NCBI GenBank assembly: GCA_035403465.1
Contig: DAONFG010000006.1
Span: 45,689-109,688, forward strand
DNA: 64,000 nt
Direction of reading: 5' to 3'
Source: JAAYBQ01 sp035403465
Lineage (GTDB): Bacteria; Spirochaetota; UBA4802; UBA5550
A model generated the notes under the pieces. That model did no database searches. It was not told the origin of the DNA and was given only the letters and a program-made list of their open reading frames with translations. Shown piece after piece: positions 8,173 through 17,531 of this stretch; position 1 is the first letter of the stretch, and every line of letters begins with the position of its first letter. Position numbers and translations under genes: made by a program.

Positions 8173-10161
8173 CTAAAGCATATCAACCGGATCGATGTCA
8201 ACCTCAACGTAGACCGATCCTGGCCTGAAATTTTCGAGCGCCTCCCTGATCACGGCTGAGAACTCCGCTGTTGCCGAAGCCTTCAGTATCATGTGGTACC
8301 TGTAGTTCCCGCCGATCTTTGTGAAAGGCGCGCCCGAGGGTCCCAGCTTCTCGACTTTATGTCCGCCTTTAATAATTATGCCGTCCATCAGGTCCCCCAG
8401 CTCCCGCGCAGATTCGATCACCACGGATTCGTCCCTGCCGCGCACAAGGATCCTGGCGAGCCTGCCAAACGGAGGGTAACCCAGGGCCTTCCGTATTTCA
8501 AGTTCCGACCTGTAGAACCCGGTGTAGTCATGATTTTTAATAAACCTGAAAACCGCATGCTCCTCGTTGAATGTCTGGATCACAACCCTGCTCTCGCCGC
8601 CGCCGCGCCCCGACCTTCCCGCAAGCTGGATCAGCAGCGACACGATCCTTTCAGACGCCCTGAAGTCAGGCATGTTCATCCCTATGTCAGCAAGGAGAAT
8701 CCCCGCCAGGGTTATACCGGGAAAATCGAATCCCTTGGAGACCATCTGTGTCCCAAGCAGTATATCAATCTCCCTCTTCTCCATTAGATCTATAAGATCA
8801 GGGACCGCCTCCTTCCTCCTGGCCGTGTCCTGGTCCAGCCTGAACACGCGGTACCCGGGAAACTCGGTGTTTATGATCTCCTCTATTTTCTGTGTCCCTG
8901 AACCCACATGCACCATTGACTCTGATCCGCATGCGCCGCATTTTTCCGGTACAGGCCTTGCGCTTCCGCAGTAATGGCACAGCATGCCCTTGTCCCTGTG
9001 GTAGTTCATGGATATGCTGCAGTGGCTGCATTCAACAGCAGCGCCGCAGTCTTCACACATAACAAGCGGTGAAAACCCGCGCCTGTTCAGCAGGTAGACA
9101 GCCTGGCCTCCTGCCGAGACCGCCCTCTTCGTGTAGAGTTTCAGTTTTGACGAAATCTCGTCGCCCGCACCCCTGACCCGCACGATCTCAACACCGGGCA
9201 GTTCGGCATCTCCGTACCTTTCGTCAAGGGTGTGCAGGGCAATGCCCCCCCTTTCTGCCGCGTAGAGCGTCTCGACAGACGGAGTAGCTGATCCCAGTAT
9301 CAGGTGGGCGTTTTCGGTCTTTGCCCTGTAGAAGGCAATGTGCCTGGCGCTGTACCTGGGCGAGCTCTGCTCCTTGTATGACCCGTCCTGTTCCTCGTCT
9401 ATAATCATCAGGCCCAGCTCAGGCGCCTGCATGAATACGGCGGACCTTGTGCCTATGGCGATCTTCGCCTCACCGCGCTGGAACTTCATCCAGTTCTCCA
9501 GCCTCCTGTTGGGCGAAAGCATGCTGTGGTAGAGCACAAGCGAGTCGCCGAAAACACGGTGCAGCCGTTCATATATCTGTGACGAGAGAGAAATTTCCGG
9601 AACGAGGTAAATCACAGACTTACCCTGGGCAATAACGCTGCGCGCCATGTTTATGTAGATTTCAGTCTTGCCGCTCCCTGTTATGCCGTAGATAAGGTGA
9701 GCTGAAGGCCCGACGGATTCAATTTTTTCGAAGATTTCACGCTGTTTCAATGTGAGTATGCCGGGTACAGCGGATGAACCGCTAAAACGCGGGGATACTG
9801 CCTTTCCCCTGGTCCTGCTGCTTTCTGATGACGGGAGCGCCTTGCTGAATGCTTCACCAACTGAAGAAAAGTACATGCCCGAGACGTATTTTACAAGAGA
9901 GATCAGCCTTTCATCAAACACCGGTGATTCATCAACAGACGCGATCACATCCTTCAATTCGTAACCGGGATCACCGGTGACATCGTGCGTAACGGCAGTG
10001 ACATAGCCTGTTACCTTACGTCCCCTGAAATTCACTATAGCGCGCATACCCGCTTCAAGACGCATACCGGCAGGCACCCTGTATGTGAATGGTTTATTTA
10101 CAGGAGTATTTATGTGGACTTCAGCAGATGTGTAAGGTCCTGCCGCGCGACTGCTGATCAT
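8173..10161 (-). CDS. priA: Primosomal protein N' (replication restart helicase)
   Basis: PriA recognises stalled or repaired forks and reloads the replicative helicase. The 662-residue protein is somewhat shorter than the E. coli form. Residues 1-110 form the fork-binding domain. Walker A is GITGSGKTE (about 159-167). Motif II reads DEEQ followed by DGSYKEQ, where DEEH is usual. GSATPS, the paired zinc-binding cysteines (CEDC, CSHC, CHYC, CGAC), GTQMVSKGFDFP and AGRSGRGG follow in the normal helicase order. The gene starts four bases inside the end of the UDG-like gene, so the two are coupled. It is the last gene of the rpoN-to-priA run. Confidence 0.95.
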   Translation of the reverse strand: MISSRAAGPYTSAEVHINTPVNKPFTYRVPAGMRLEAGMRAIVNFRGRKVTGYVTAVTHDVTGDPGYELKDVIASVDESPVFDERLISLVKYVSGMYFSSVGEAFSKALPSSESSRTRGKAVSPRFSGSSAVPGILTLKQREIFEKIESVGPSAHLIYGITGSGKTEIYINMARSVIAQGKSVIYLVPEISLSSQIYERLHRVFGDSLVLYHSMLSPNRRLENWMKFQRGEAKIAIGTRSAVFMQAPELGLMIIDEEQDGSYKEQSSPRYSARHIAFYRAKTENAHLILGSATPSVETLYAAERGGIALHTLDERYGDAELPGVEIVRVRGAGDEISSKLKLYTKRAVSAGGQAVYLLNRRGFSPLVMCEDCGAAVECSHCSISMNYHRDKGMLCHYCGSARPVPEKCGACGSESMVHVGSGTQKIEEIINTEFPGYRVFRLDQDTARRKEAVPDLIDLMEKREIDILLGTQMVSKGFDFPGITLAGILLADIGMNMPDFRASERIVSLLIQLAGRSGRGGGESRVVIQTFNEEHAVFRFIKNHDYTGFYRSELEIRKALGYPPFGRLARILVRGRDESVVIESARELGDLMDGIIIKGGHKVEKLGPSGAPFTKIGGNYRYHMILKASATAEFSAVIREALENFRPGSVYVEVDIDPVDML

Positions 10162-10799
10162 TGTTCAAGTTCCTGGAGTTTTGTTTTCACAAGTTTAAGG
10201 GTTTCCCATGCAGGGCGTTTCAGGTCTGGATTCTTCACGAGAGATATGCTGTGTTCTGTATTGAACCAGCTGATGCCGCGTGTCGTGTTTACAACAGGCT
10301 GGAGGGGGACTATCTCTCCCATGACAATGATAATTTTTGGTTTTACCGTTTCTATTTCAGATTTAAATATCGGGAGGCAGTTTCTTACCATGTCACTGGG
10401 CTTGACCAGGGGATCAGTGGTCTCGCACTTGACAAGGTTTGTAATGTAGCACTCGGCAAACACAAGCCCGATCGAGCTGATCATCTTTTTCAGGAGTTCG
10501 GCGGATTCAGCCCTGTAGAAATCAATCTCCATCTTCGATGTAAGAGCCGGCGCATTAAGCAGAACCATCACGCCGTTTATACCTGAACCGAAGGGTTTCT
10601 TCCTTTCTATAACACCGCGGCACACAGAGCATTCACTTAAAGTGCCGGGCCTTACTGATGATTCAGACTGTCCGGTTTTGCTCACGGGTGCCTGGGCAAG
10701 GTAACGTTTTAAATATATTTTCTCATCATCGTTCCTGCATATAATTAGTCCCGATGAAACTGATCCTGTCTTCAGTATGTTGAGGAGTCTTTCCTTCAT
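10158..10799 (-). CDS. Uracil-DNA glycosylase superfamily protein (family 4/5-like, Fe-S type), divergent
   Basis: The 213-residue protein has the overall plan of the thermophile-type UDGs. A cysteine pair (ECSVC, about residues 56-60), a third cysteine in NLVKCETT and a fourth in RNCLP could bind a 4Fe-4S cluster. KPKIIIVMGE and a closing H-x-x-x-L-x-x-N-P-x-L-K-R-P-x-W segment match the family C-terminal part. The expected catalytic motif GEAPG is replaced by LNAPA and the following 'GKPFVGRAG' region is not recognisable. Activity may therefore differ or be lost. It sits between ntrX and priA and overlaps priA by four bases. Confidence 0.7.
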   Translation of the reverse strand: MKERLLNILKTGSVSSGLIICRNDDEKIYLKRYLAQAPVSKTGQSESSVRPGTLSECSVCRGVIERKKPFGSGINGVMVLLNAPALTSKMEIDFYRAESAELLKKMISSIGLVFAECYITNLVKCETTDPLVKPSDMVRNCLPIFKSEIETVKPKIIIVMGEIVPLQPVVNTTRGISWFNTEHSISLVKNPDLKRPAWETLKLVKTKLQELEQ

Positions 10800-10805
10800 G
10801 CTTTT

Positions 10806-12158
10806 TCAGTCGGCCTCAATGTCGTACTGACGTATCTTGCGGTGGAGATTTGTTCTTTCAATATCAAGTTCCCGGGCAGTAACCGAAACATTGCCGTTAT
10901 TTCTTTTCAATGCGTTAATAATAAATTCGCGTTCAAAATTATCCCGGGCCTCCCTGAGCGTTAACTTCTGACCGAAATCCGACTGTCGAACCGGGTCATC
11001 AGGCCGCAGGTACCTCAGCAGATCTTCATCAGTCACTTCATCCTCGGGAACCATTATTGTAATCCGTTCAATTATATTGCGAAGTTCCCGCACATTACCT
11101 GGCCACCTGTATCTCTTAAGCAGGGCCATTCCCTCGTCGCTTATTGTCTTTTCGCCTGTCCCGTGCTCCCGCGTAAACATCACGAGAAAATAATCTACAA
11201 GTATTTCAATATCATCCCCACGATCAGCAAGCCTGGAAACATGGACAGGCACAACATTAAGCCTGTAGTACAGGTCCTCCCTGAACCTCCCCTCTTCAAT
11301 AGCCTTCTGTATATCGATATTCGTCGCTGCTATAACCCGCACATCCACAGTGATGGTATCGTTGCCGCCCACCCTTTCAAACTGCTGCTCCTGGAGCACC
11401 CTGAGCACCTTGGCCTGGGCCGAAAGGCTCATGTCGCAGACCTCGTCAAGGAATAATGTCCCGCCGTTCGCAAGCTCAAACTTTCCTATCCTTCTGCTAA
11501 GCGCCCCTGTGAATGAACCCTTTTCATGGCCGAACAGTTCGCTCTCGATCAGTTCATCCGGTATTGCCGCGCAGTTAACCTTGACGAACGGTTTATCCGC
11601 ACGCCCCGAAAGCTGGAAGATCGCCTTTGCCACAAGCTCCTTGCCCGTGCCGCTCTCCCCTGTTATCAGGACCCTTGCATTTGTCCTGGCCGCTTTTTTT
11701 ATGGTGCTTTTAATCTCATTCATCTGTTCGGACTCGCCTATCATATCATCATCGATGAATGCCTTCTTGCGCAGATGCAGGTTCTCGCGCCTCAACCTTA
11801 CCTGCTCAAGCGCATTATTCACGGATGTAACAAGCCTGTCGAGTGACGGGGGTTTTTCAAGAAAATCAAAAGCGCCCATTCGCGTTGAACGTACCGCGAT
11901 ATCTATTGAACCATGACCGCTTATCATTATTGCAGCTGTATCAGGTTTGATTTTTTTCATGCTGCCCAGCAGGTCTATACCGTCCAGGTCAGGCAGCCAC
12001 ACATCGAGTATTACAAGGTCCGGGTTATGCTTTTTCAGAAGTGTCATGGCATCCTCGCCATTCGCTGCTGAAAAAACCGTGTGCTCCTCATCCTGCAGTA
12101 TATGCGTTATTGAATTTATTATGTTAGGTTCATCATCAACTATCAGTATTGCTGCCAT
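10806..12158 (-). CDS. ntrX: Sigma-54-dependent response regulator, NtrX/NtrC type
   Basis: This 450-residue activator has a receiver domain with phospho-acceptor Asp52 (VILDVWLPD), an AAA+ domain with Walker A GESGTGKE, and the sigma-54 contact loop GSFTGA (the G-A-F/S-F-T-G-A motif). A Fis-type helix-turn-helix at the C-terminus ends in RTNLHRKI. The start ATG at 12158 has CAGGAG six to eight bases upstream; an upstream extension in frame has no support. The start lies 23 bases inside the end of the kinase gene, so the pair is coupled. The kinase partner is NtrY-like, which makes NtrX the best name. The rpoN gene itself is a few kilobases away on the same strand. Confidence 0.9.
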   Translation of the reverse strand: MAAILIVDDEPNIINSITHILQDEEHTVFSAANGEDAMTLLKKHNPDLVILDVWLPDLDGIDLLGSMKKIKPDTAAIMISGHGSIDIAVRSTRMGAFDFLEKPPSLDRLVTSVNNALEQVRLRRENLHLRKKAFIDDDMIGESEQMNEIKSTIKKAARTNARVLITGESGTGKELVAKAIFQLSGRADKPFVKVNCAAIPDELIESELFGHEKGSFTGALSRRIGKFELANGGTLFLDEVCDMSLSAQAKVLRVLQEQQFERVGGNDTITVDVRVIAATNIDIQKAIEEGRFREDLYYRLNVVPVHVSRLADRGDDIEILVDYFLVMFTREHGTGEKTISDEGMALLKRYRWPGNVRELRNIIERITIMVPEDEVTDEDLLRYLRPDDPVRQSDFGQKLTLREARDNFEREFIINALKRNNGNVSVTARELDIERTNLHRKIRQYDIEAD

Positions 12159-13926
12159 TTTTAACTCCTGAATTAAGCGGAAGCCTGATCTCAAAGGCAG
12201 CCCCCTCGCCTTTGAGGGAAGTACACCTGATCCGTCCGTTATGTTCAAATACTATTTTTTCAACAATAGCAAGGCCAAGACCTGTACCGTGTTTTCCCGA
12301 GGTCCAGCCAGGTTCAAAAATACTCTCAAGGTCTTTTTCGTTTATACCTGAACCCGTATCCTCAATACTCACCGCGACCTCGCCAGCCTGCCTGTCGAGC
12401 CATGACCGGACTGTAATGGTGCCTTCCCCTTTTATAGCCTGCACCGCGTTTGTAATAAGGTTATTCAGCGCCTGCCGTATCAGGCCCCTGTCCGCAAGTA
12501 TATCAGGTATTTCATCCTCAAGATCAATTTTAAATTCAACATTTTCGTGGGCCCTGAAGAGGGCTACTGTTTCATTAATCAGCCTGTTTATCTGTGCCTG
12601 CTCAGGCTTCCGCTCCGGCAGCCGTGCGAATGTATTGAATTCACTCACAAGCCTGAGCAGGGAATTCACCTCGTTTATGATTGTCTCGGTCCCGGCAATA
12701 ACGGCTTCATCTTTACCGCTGTTCCCTCCAGCTGTCAGTTTTCTCATCCTCTCGGCAGAAAGCCTGATAGGGGTCAGCGGATTCTTTATTTCATGAACAA
12801 GTTTTCTTGCCATCTCGTTCCATGCTTCAAGTTTCTGCTTCTGGTACATTATCTTTCTGTTTTCATCAAGCTGCCTGGCCATTGTGTTGAACGAATCCAT
12901 GAGAGCGCCGATTTCATCATCGCTCTTTTTTTCAAGGTTATGCTTGTAATTTCCCATAGCCACACTCTGCGCAGCAGACGAAAGTTCAAGAATAGGACTG
13001 GTTATATTCCCCGATATATAAAGACTGAAAATGTAGGCAATCCCGATTATCAGCATTGAAACAAACATCAGGAATGAACCTGCCCCGCTTTCAAAATAAT
13101 CCTTGCTCTGCTCGACAAGTCTGTAATCATTTCTTCCATCTATAAAGAGCGACTCCTGCTCTTTTACATCCTGCGGTATCTCTTTCCATAGAATTATAGC
13201 AATCCCGGAAGAGGAGAGTGCGCCTGAAACAAAATCATGTCCCATTATGGATATCCGGTCGATCTTTACATTACCGTCGAGCCCGCTGCGGTAAAAATCC
13301 GCCACACTCCCGGTATAGCCCGAATTTTGTGAAAGAGAGTTCTGTATAACCTTCGAGTCATCTCCGGCAGGGATAATAAATGCAAGACCGAATCCTTTCT
13401 TCTCGTATACCTTCCCTATCCTGTCATAAGAACCTGAAGACAGGTTTAAACCGCGTACTCCCATGATACTTTTTATTGTCTCCAGTTCAACGCGTATCTC
13501 TTCACCAAGATCAGTATAATATGCAGAGGTAAGTTCGACCGACCTGTCCAGTGCCGTCATTGTCTTAGGGCTGAACATCCTTGAAAATGAACTTGAAAAA
13601 TAGTTTCCCGAAATAATTACAATCGGGATAGCTGAAAGGAGCGCAATAAATACAAATGCCATAATCATTTTTTTCTTTATGCTCTGCCTTATATCAACGG
13701 ACTCAATATTAAGGTTTCTGCGGAACGAAATAACAATGAGGTAAATTGCGGCAATGACCGGGGTTGCCATCAGTGTAGTGATAAAAAAATTCTCATCAAC
13801 AAGGCCGGCATCTATCCTGCCGGGGTAGAGTCCTATGACAAGCACAGACGTGAAGATAATAATTGCTGTCAGGAAAATTACATCCTGGTATGAATCACTT
13901 TTTAATTTTATCTTTTCCACAGGCAC
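12136..13926 (-). CDS. ntrY: NtrY-like membrane sensor histidine kinase
   Basis: This 596-residue kinase has N-terminal membrane helices (around residues 15-35, 45-65 and 88-110), then a periplasmic sensor region and another helix near 290-310. A HAMP domain with DDEIGALMDSFN follows, then a dimerisation domain with the phospho-accepting His in LVHEIKNPLTPIRLSAERM. The latter is almost diagnostic of NtrY. The ATP-binding domain follows with NLITNAVQA and the glycine boxes DTGSGI and GTGLGLAIV. It should phosphorylate the adjacent NtrX. The signal is unknown. No clear cytoplasmic PAS domain could be assigned. Confidence 0.9.
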   Translation of the reverse strand: MPVEKIKLKSDSYQDVIFLTAIIIFTSVLVIGLYPGRIDAGLVDENFFITTLMATPVIAAIYLIVISFRRNLNIESVDIRQSIKKKMIMAFVFIALLSAIPIVIISGNYFSSSFSRMFSPKTMTALDRSVELTSAYYTDLGEEIRVELETIKSIMGVRGLNLSSGSYDRIGKVYEKKGFGLAFIIPAGDDSKVIQNSLSQNSGYTGSVADFYRSGLDGNVKIDRISIMGHDFVSGALSSSGIAIILWKEIPQDVKEQESLFIDGRNDYRLVEQSKDYFESGAGSFLMFVSMLIIGIAYIFSLYISGNITSPILELSSAAQSVAMGNYKHNLEKKSDDEIGALMDSFNTMARQLDENRKIMYQKQKLEAWNEMARKLVHEIKNPLTPIRLSAERMRKLTAGGNSGKDEAVIAGTETIINEVNSLLRLVSEFNTFARLPERKPEQAQINRLINETVALFRAHENVEFKIDLEDEIPDILADRGLIRQALNNLITNAVQAIKGEGTITVRSWLDRQAGEVAVSIEDTGSGINEKDLESIFEPGWTSGKHGTGLGLAIVEKIVFEHNGRIRCTSLKGEGAAFEIRLPLNSGVKNGSNTDS

Positions 13927-13961
13927 TTCAGGATTCCTGAATATGGATTATCGCGCAGAGA

Positions 13962-14225
13962 TCAGACCCGGAAATCATTTTCAATAAGTTTAATAATATA
14001 ATCAACCAGTTCAGTCGCGCCTTCGCCGTCTGCCCGGATGACCAGCTTTGAACCTGATATTATTGCAAGGCCAAGGACCGACATTATTGACTTACCGTCT
14101 GCTTCGACATTATCCTTGACAAGGGTTATATCACAGGGATACTTCATGGCCTCCCTGACAATCATCATGGCAGGCCTGGCGTGAATACCGGCATCGCTGC
14201 TGACAACAACCTCCTTCTCAACCAT
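13962..14225 (-). CDS. ptsH: Phosphocarrier protein HPr
   Basis: This 87-residue HPr carries both regulatory residues at canonical positions: His15 in AGIHARPA, phosphorylated by enzyme I, and Ser46 in DGKSIMSVL, the target of HPr kinase. These positions fit only if the ATG at 14225 is the start, and not the GTG three bases earlier; AGAAGGTGG lies just upstream. The ATG overlaps the hprK stop (TGATG). No enzyme I or EIIA gene is in the window, so this may belong to a regulatory rather than sugar-transporting phosphorelay. Confidence 0.95.
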   Translation of the reverse strand: MVEKEVVVSSDAGIHARPAMMIVREAMKYPCDITLVKDNVEADGKSIMSVLGLAIISGSKLVIRADGEGATELVDYIIKLIENDFRV

Positions 14226-15169
14226 CACTTACCACCTTCTGAAATAATCCATTTTTTTATACGTTCGTCGAGTTCCCGTGCGGCATTTATCCCTGTCTTT
14301 TTAAGCCTCTGGTTAAGGGCAGCGGTTTCAACAATTACGGGAATATTCCTGCCCGGCCGCACCGGGATTGTTATCACAGAGACATCTATGTCAAGAATGG
14401 TTAATTTATCCTCGTCAAGGCCCAGCCTGTCGTACTCCTTGTTTGAATCCCATTCTTCGAGCAATGTTACAATCTCGATTCGTTTCCGGTTCCTGATTGA
14501 CCTGATACCGAATATCTCTTTTACATTTATGATACCCAGCCCCCTGATCTCCAGGTGATGTTTAAGAAGCTCTGAACTTGCACCCATCAGCAGGGATTCA
14601 TCTATTTTTTTTACAACAACCATGTCATCTGCAACAAGCCTGTGGCCCCTTTCAATTAACTCAAGAGCGGTCTCGCTCTTACCTACACCGCTCTTACCCG
14701 TGAGCAGCACACCAACCCCGAAAACGTCAACAAGCGTGGCGTGGAGTGTAACCGTCTCAGAAAACATCTCATCTATTATATGAACAAATAGTGTAATAAA
14801 CCGTGTAGTTGTCCTTTTACTAAGGAATACCGATATATTGTGTTTGTCCGCAAAATCAAGAAAAAGAGAGTCCGGGATATACTCATGCGTGAATATACAG
14901 CAGAGTACATTATAGCTGAAGAACTCCTCGTAAACCTTGAGCCTTGCCTCGCTGCTCAGCTGTTCCATGAAAGCGGTTTCACCCTGCCCGAATATCTGTA
15001 TCCTGTCGAAAGCAAAGTGGTCAAAAAATCCCGCAAGCGCCAGGCCGGGCCTGTTGGTCTCGCCGTACTTGATCTCCTTGTCAAGGCCCCCTTCACCTGC
15101 CAGAAGGCGCATCTGGAGGTCGATCCTCCCCTTCCCTTCTATAAACTGTCTTACTGTAAGATTTACCAT
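14225..15169 (-). CDS. hprK: HPr kinase/phosphorylase
   Basis: HprK phosphorylates and dephosphorylates HPr on Ser46. The 314-residue product begins MVNLTVRQFIEGKG, matching the start of family members, and is of normal length. The P-loop GKSGVGKSETALEL is followed by the RGHRLVADD segment. The HprK signature LEIRGLGIINVKEIFG, which includes the bifunctional loop, is complete. Longer in-frame starts at 15223 (ATG) and 15262 (TTG) exist, but the TTG lies inside a hairpin and neither has a good ribosome binding site. It is directly followed by ptsH, giving the kinase and its substrate as a coupled pair. Confidence 0.93.
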   Translation of the reverse strand: MVNLTVRQFIEGKGRIDLQMRLLAGEGGLDKEIKYGETNRPGLALAGFFDHFAFDRIQIFGQGETAFMEQLSSEARLKVYEEFFSYNVLCCIFTHEYIPDSLFLDFADKHNISVFLSKRTTTRFITLFVHIIDEMFSETVTLHATLVDVFGVGVLLTGKSGVGKSETALELIERGHRLVADDMVVVKKIDESLLMGASSELLKHHLEIRGLGIINVKEIFGIRSIRNRKRIEIVTLLEEWDSNKEYDRLGLDEDKLTILDIDVSVITIPVRPGRNIPVIVETAALNQRLKKTGINAARELDERIKKWIISEGGK

Positions 15170-15247
15170 AAGTTCATAATTATATATATGCTTTTTCTTT
15201 CCAGCAAAAAATAACCCGTCCATATTAAAAAATCCGTTATTTAACGC

Positions 15248-15277
15248 AAAGAGGGGATCCAAATCGATCCCCTCTTT
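15248..15277 (-). terminator. Hairpin between hpf and hprK (terminator or attenuator)
   Basis: Two perfect 12-base arms (AAAGAGGGGATC and its complement) surround a six-base loop. On the minus strand the right arm ends CTCTTT before GCGTT, so the T-tract is short. It could terminate part of the rpoN-hpf transcript or act as a processing site ahead of hprK. Confidence 0.6.
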
Positions 15278-15308
15278 ATTATTACATCAGGCTTGTTCAG
15301 CAAAATCC

Positions 15309-16112
15309 CTAAAACGCCGGAACCAGGACCTCGTATTTTTTACCGCTTTTAAAAAGCACGTTAAAATACCTGGTATCAGTATTAAAAAACGGCATGTATT
15401 CAGAGCCTGATTTATCCAGTAAATCAAAAGCCTCATCAAGTGTCAGTTTACCTACGTTTACCGCTTCTGTTTTTTTGAAGTTGATTTTCGGATTTGCAGG
15501 TGATTCATCAACAACTTCAATATCGTATTCATTGAACCTGTCATAAACCTGTTCATGTTTGGCAAAGTTTTCAAATGGGACTTCAACCATCCTGTAGCCC
15601 GGACCTGCCTTGTATATTACGGCATAGTTCTTGTTCGCGAAATCGAAGCCGCCGTCGACCTCTGCAACTCCACGTTTGAAAAGAATATAATCCTTTTTAT
15701 TCAGCTTCATCTGTAAAAAAGCCTCAATTTTATCAAACGGTTTGTTGCTCACCTGGTTGAGAAGTGCTTCCTTTCCTTTATCACTAATGATGTCAAAGGA
15801 TGCAACATCCTCTACACCATGTCCTTTTCGGGTCTGGATTCTTTCCTTGTACCTGGAAATCTGGACTTCCATCTTGTCAGCCAGGAGGTCAATGGCTGAA
15901 TAAAGATCTGCAGCCTTTTCCCTTGCATGGAACTGCACTGAATCGCCGTTCATAATAAGTTCTGCGGCATGGTCCAGTTTCTCAACATACAGGATAAGAT
16001 GGGTATCGATCAGCTGCTGAAAGTATTTTTCAAGTTTGGATATTTTTTTCTCAGCATAATCCCTGAGCGCATCAGATACATCAATATGTCTTCCCGTGAT
16101 TTGAATTTTCAT
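15309..16112 (-). CDS. hpf: Ribosome hibernation-promoting factor, extended long form
   Basis: The first 110 residues form the HPF/YfiA domain, with ITGRHIDVSDALRDY at the start and HAREKAADLYSAID, which binds the decoding region of the 30S subunit. The last 50 residues (LTLDEAFDLLDKSGSEYMPFF, then a tyrosine-rich strand) resemble the long-HPF dimerisation domain that joins two ribosomes into a 100S particle. Between them lie about 100 extra residues, beginning FDKIEAFLQMKLNKKDYILF, which may be a second, diverged copy of that domain. At 267 residues it exceeds the usual 180-200. Position directly after rpoN is common in many bacteria. Confidence 0.88.
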   Translation of the reverse strand: MKIQITGRHIDVSDALRDYAEKKISKLEKYFQQLIDTHLILYVEKLDHAAELIMNGDSVQFHAREKAADLYSAIDLLADKMEVQISRYKERIQTRKGHGVEDVASFDIISDKGKEALLNQVSNKPFDKIEAFLQMKLNKKDYILFKRGVAEVDGGFDFANKNYAVIYKAGPGYRMVEVPFENFAKHEQVYDRFNEYDIEVVDESPANPKINFKKTEAVNVGKLTLDEAFDLLDKSGSEYMPFFNTDTRYFNVLFKSGKKYEVLVPAF

Positions 16113-16121
16113 AAAGCACCT

Positions 16122-17531
16122 CTATGATTTAATCATGTTAATTTTTTTCCTCTTGCCTGAAGAAGGAATATTCAGCATATCCCTGTACTTCACAATAGTC
16201 CTTCGCGCTACAATCACCCCCTTTTCCTTTAGTTTAGCTGCGAGCTCCTCGTCGTTATAGGGATTTTCCGGATCCTCTCCCTGTACTATTTCAAGGAGAA
16301 GCCCCCTTACCCTGTCAGATGAACTGTTCTCCCCGTTTTCCCCCTGTGAAGATTTAATTTTTGACACAAAGAAGTACTTCAGTTCAAACACTCCCCATGA
16401 GGTCTGCACAAATTTATTGCTCGAAACTCTGCTCACGGTGGATTCATGCACACCTGTCTCGTCAGCAATATCATGGTGTGTAAGGTACTTAAGATGTCCC
16501 GGACCTTTCTCGAGAAAATCCCTCTGCCTGGACATGATAGACATTGAGACTTTAAAAATCGTCTCACTCCTTGTAGAGATATTCTTTATAAATGCCTTAG
16601 CTGCCTGAAGTTTTCCTGTTAAGTATTCACGCTCCTCTTTGCTGGAATTCCTTTTTGCGATCAGGCCTTCGTAATATGAACTTATTCCAATTGCCGGAAT
16701 CCAGTCGTCGTTAAGATTGAGTAGAATTTCACCGTTGACAAGTTTCACATCAATGTCTGGTATTATATATTTTACCTCTTTTGATGCGAAAGCACTGCCG
16801 GGGTATGGATTAAGATTCTGGAGCAGCCTGCTCTTTTCGATAATAATATTCATATGCTGGCCGGTTGTTTTCGCTATCCCTGCGTAATCCAGCTTTTCGA
16901 TCTCATGGAAATGGTTCTGTATCATGGTATGAAGCAGCTTGTCATCAGGATAAAAATAAACAGCCTGAACAAGCAGGCTCTCACTTACTTCACCTGCGGC
17001 ACAGCCCACTGGATCAAATCCCCTGATCGATTCAATAATTCTTTCTGCATCAGCTGATTTTACCATATCCCGCCAGCCCGCGGGCAGGAAACCGCTTTCA
17101 TCAAGGAGTGTGATGATCTCCTCGTACAGGTTATATTCATGTTCATCGGCTGCAGTCATCCTGGCCTGCCACAACAGGTGTTCCTTAAGGCTTTCGGTTA
17201 CTGAAACAGCGTTTTCAATGAATGCGCGTTTCCGGTCAAAGTCTGCACCCTCTGCCAAACGGAGAGAGTCCGGGTTGGTGTAGATCTCCTTCTCCATGCG
17301 CAGGGAATCCTCCTCCTCACCGCTAAGGTTACGGTTGAGGTCCTCTTCAAGGATGTCTGTATCAATTGTGGTGTTGAGTTCTTCAAGAAGGGGGTTTTCA
17401 AGAAACTCATTGTTGATCAGTTCTGAAAGCTCTACTGTTGAGAGCTGAAGCATCTCTATAGACTGCCTCAGTGTCTGGGTCATGATAATTTTGTGGGATT
17501 GTCTCATCCCTATATTCATACTGCTCTTCAT
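16122..17531 (-). CDS. rpoN: RNA polymerase sigma-54 factor
   Basis: This 469-residue sigma-54 has the N-terminal glutamine- and leucine-rich region I (QSHKIIMTQTLRQSIEMLQL), which contacts activators. A core-binding central domain follows, then a helix-turn-helix region (DIADETGVHESTVSRVSSNKF). The RpoN box at the C-terminus reads ARRTIVKYRD, which reads the -24 element. Its activator NtrX is encoded downstream in the same direction, so the two could work together. hpf follows after nine bases. Confidence 0.97.
   Translation of the reverse strand: MKSSMNIGMRQSHKIIMTQTLRQSIEMLQLSTVELSELINNEFLENPLLEELNTTIDTDILEEDLNRNLSGEEEDSLRMEKEIYTNPDSLRLAEGADFDRKRAFIENAVSVTESLKEHLLWQARMTAADEHEYNLYEEIITLLDESGFLPAGWRDMVKSADAERIIESIRGFDPVGCAAGEVSESLLVQAVYFYPDDKLLHTMIQNHFHEIEKLDYAGIAKTTGQHMNIIIEKSRLLQNLNPYPGSAFASKEVKYIIPDIDVKLVNGEILLNLNDDWIPAIGISSYYEGLIAKRNSSKEEREYLTGKLQAAKAFIKNISTRSETIFKVSMSIMSRQRDFLEKGPGHLKYLTHHDIADETGVHESTVSRVSSNKFVQTSWGVFELKYFFVSKIKSSQGENGENSSSDRVRGLLLEIVQGEDPENPYNDEELAAKLKEKGVIVARRTIVKYRDMLNIPSSGKRKKINMIKS

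Noticed and set aside
12159..12248. N-terminal extension of the NtrX gene
   Set aside because: It overlaps the conserved end of the kinase gene, and the ATG at 12158 has a good ribosome binding site and begins the receiver domain.
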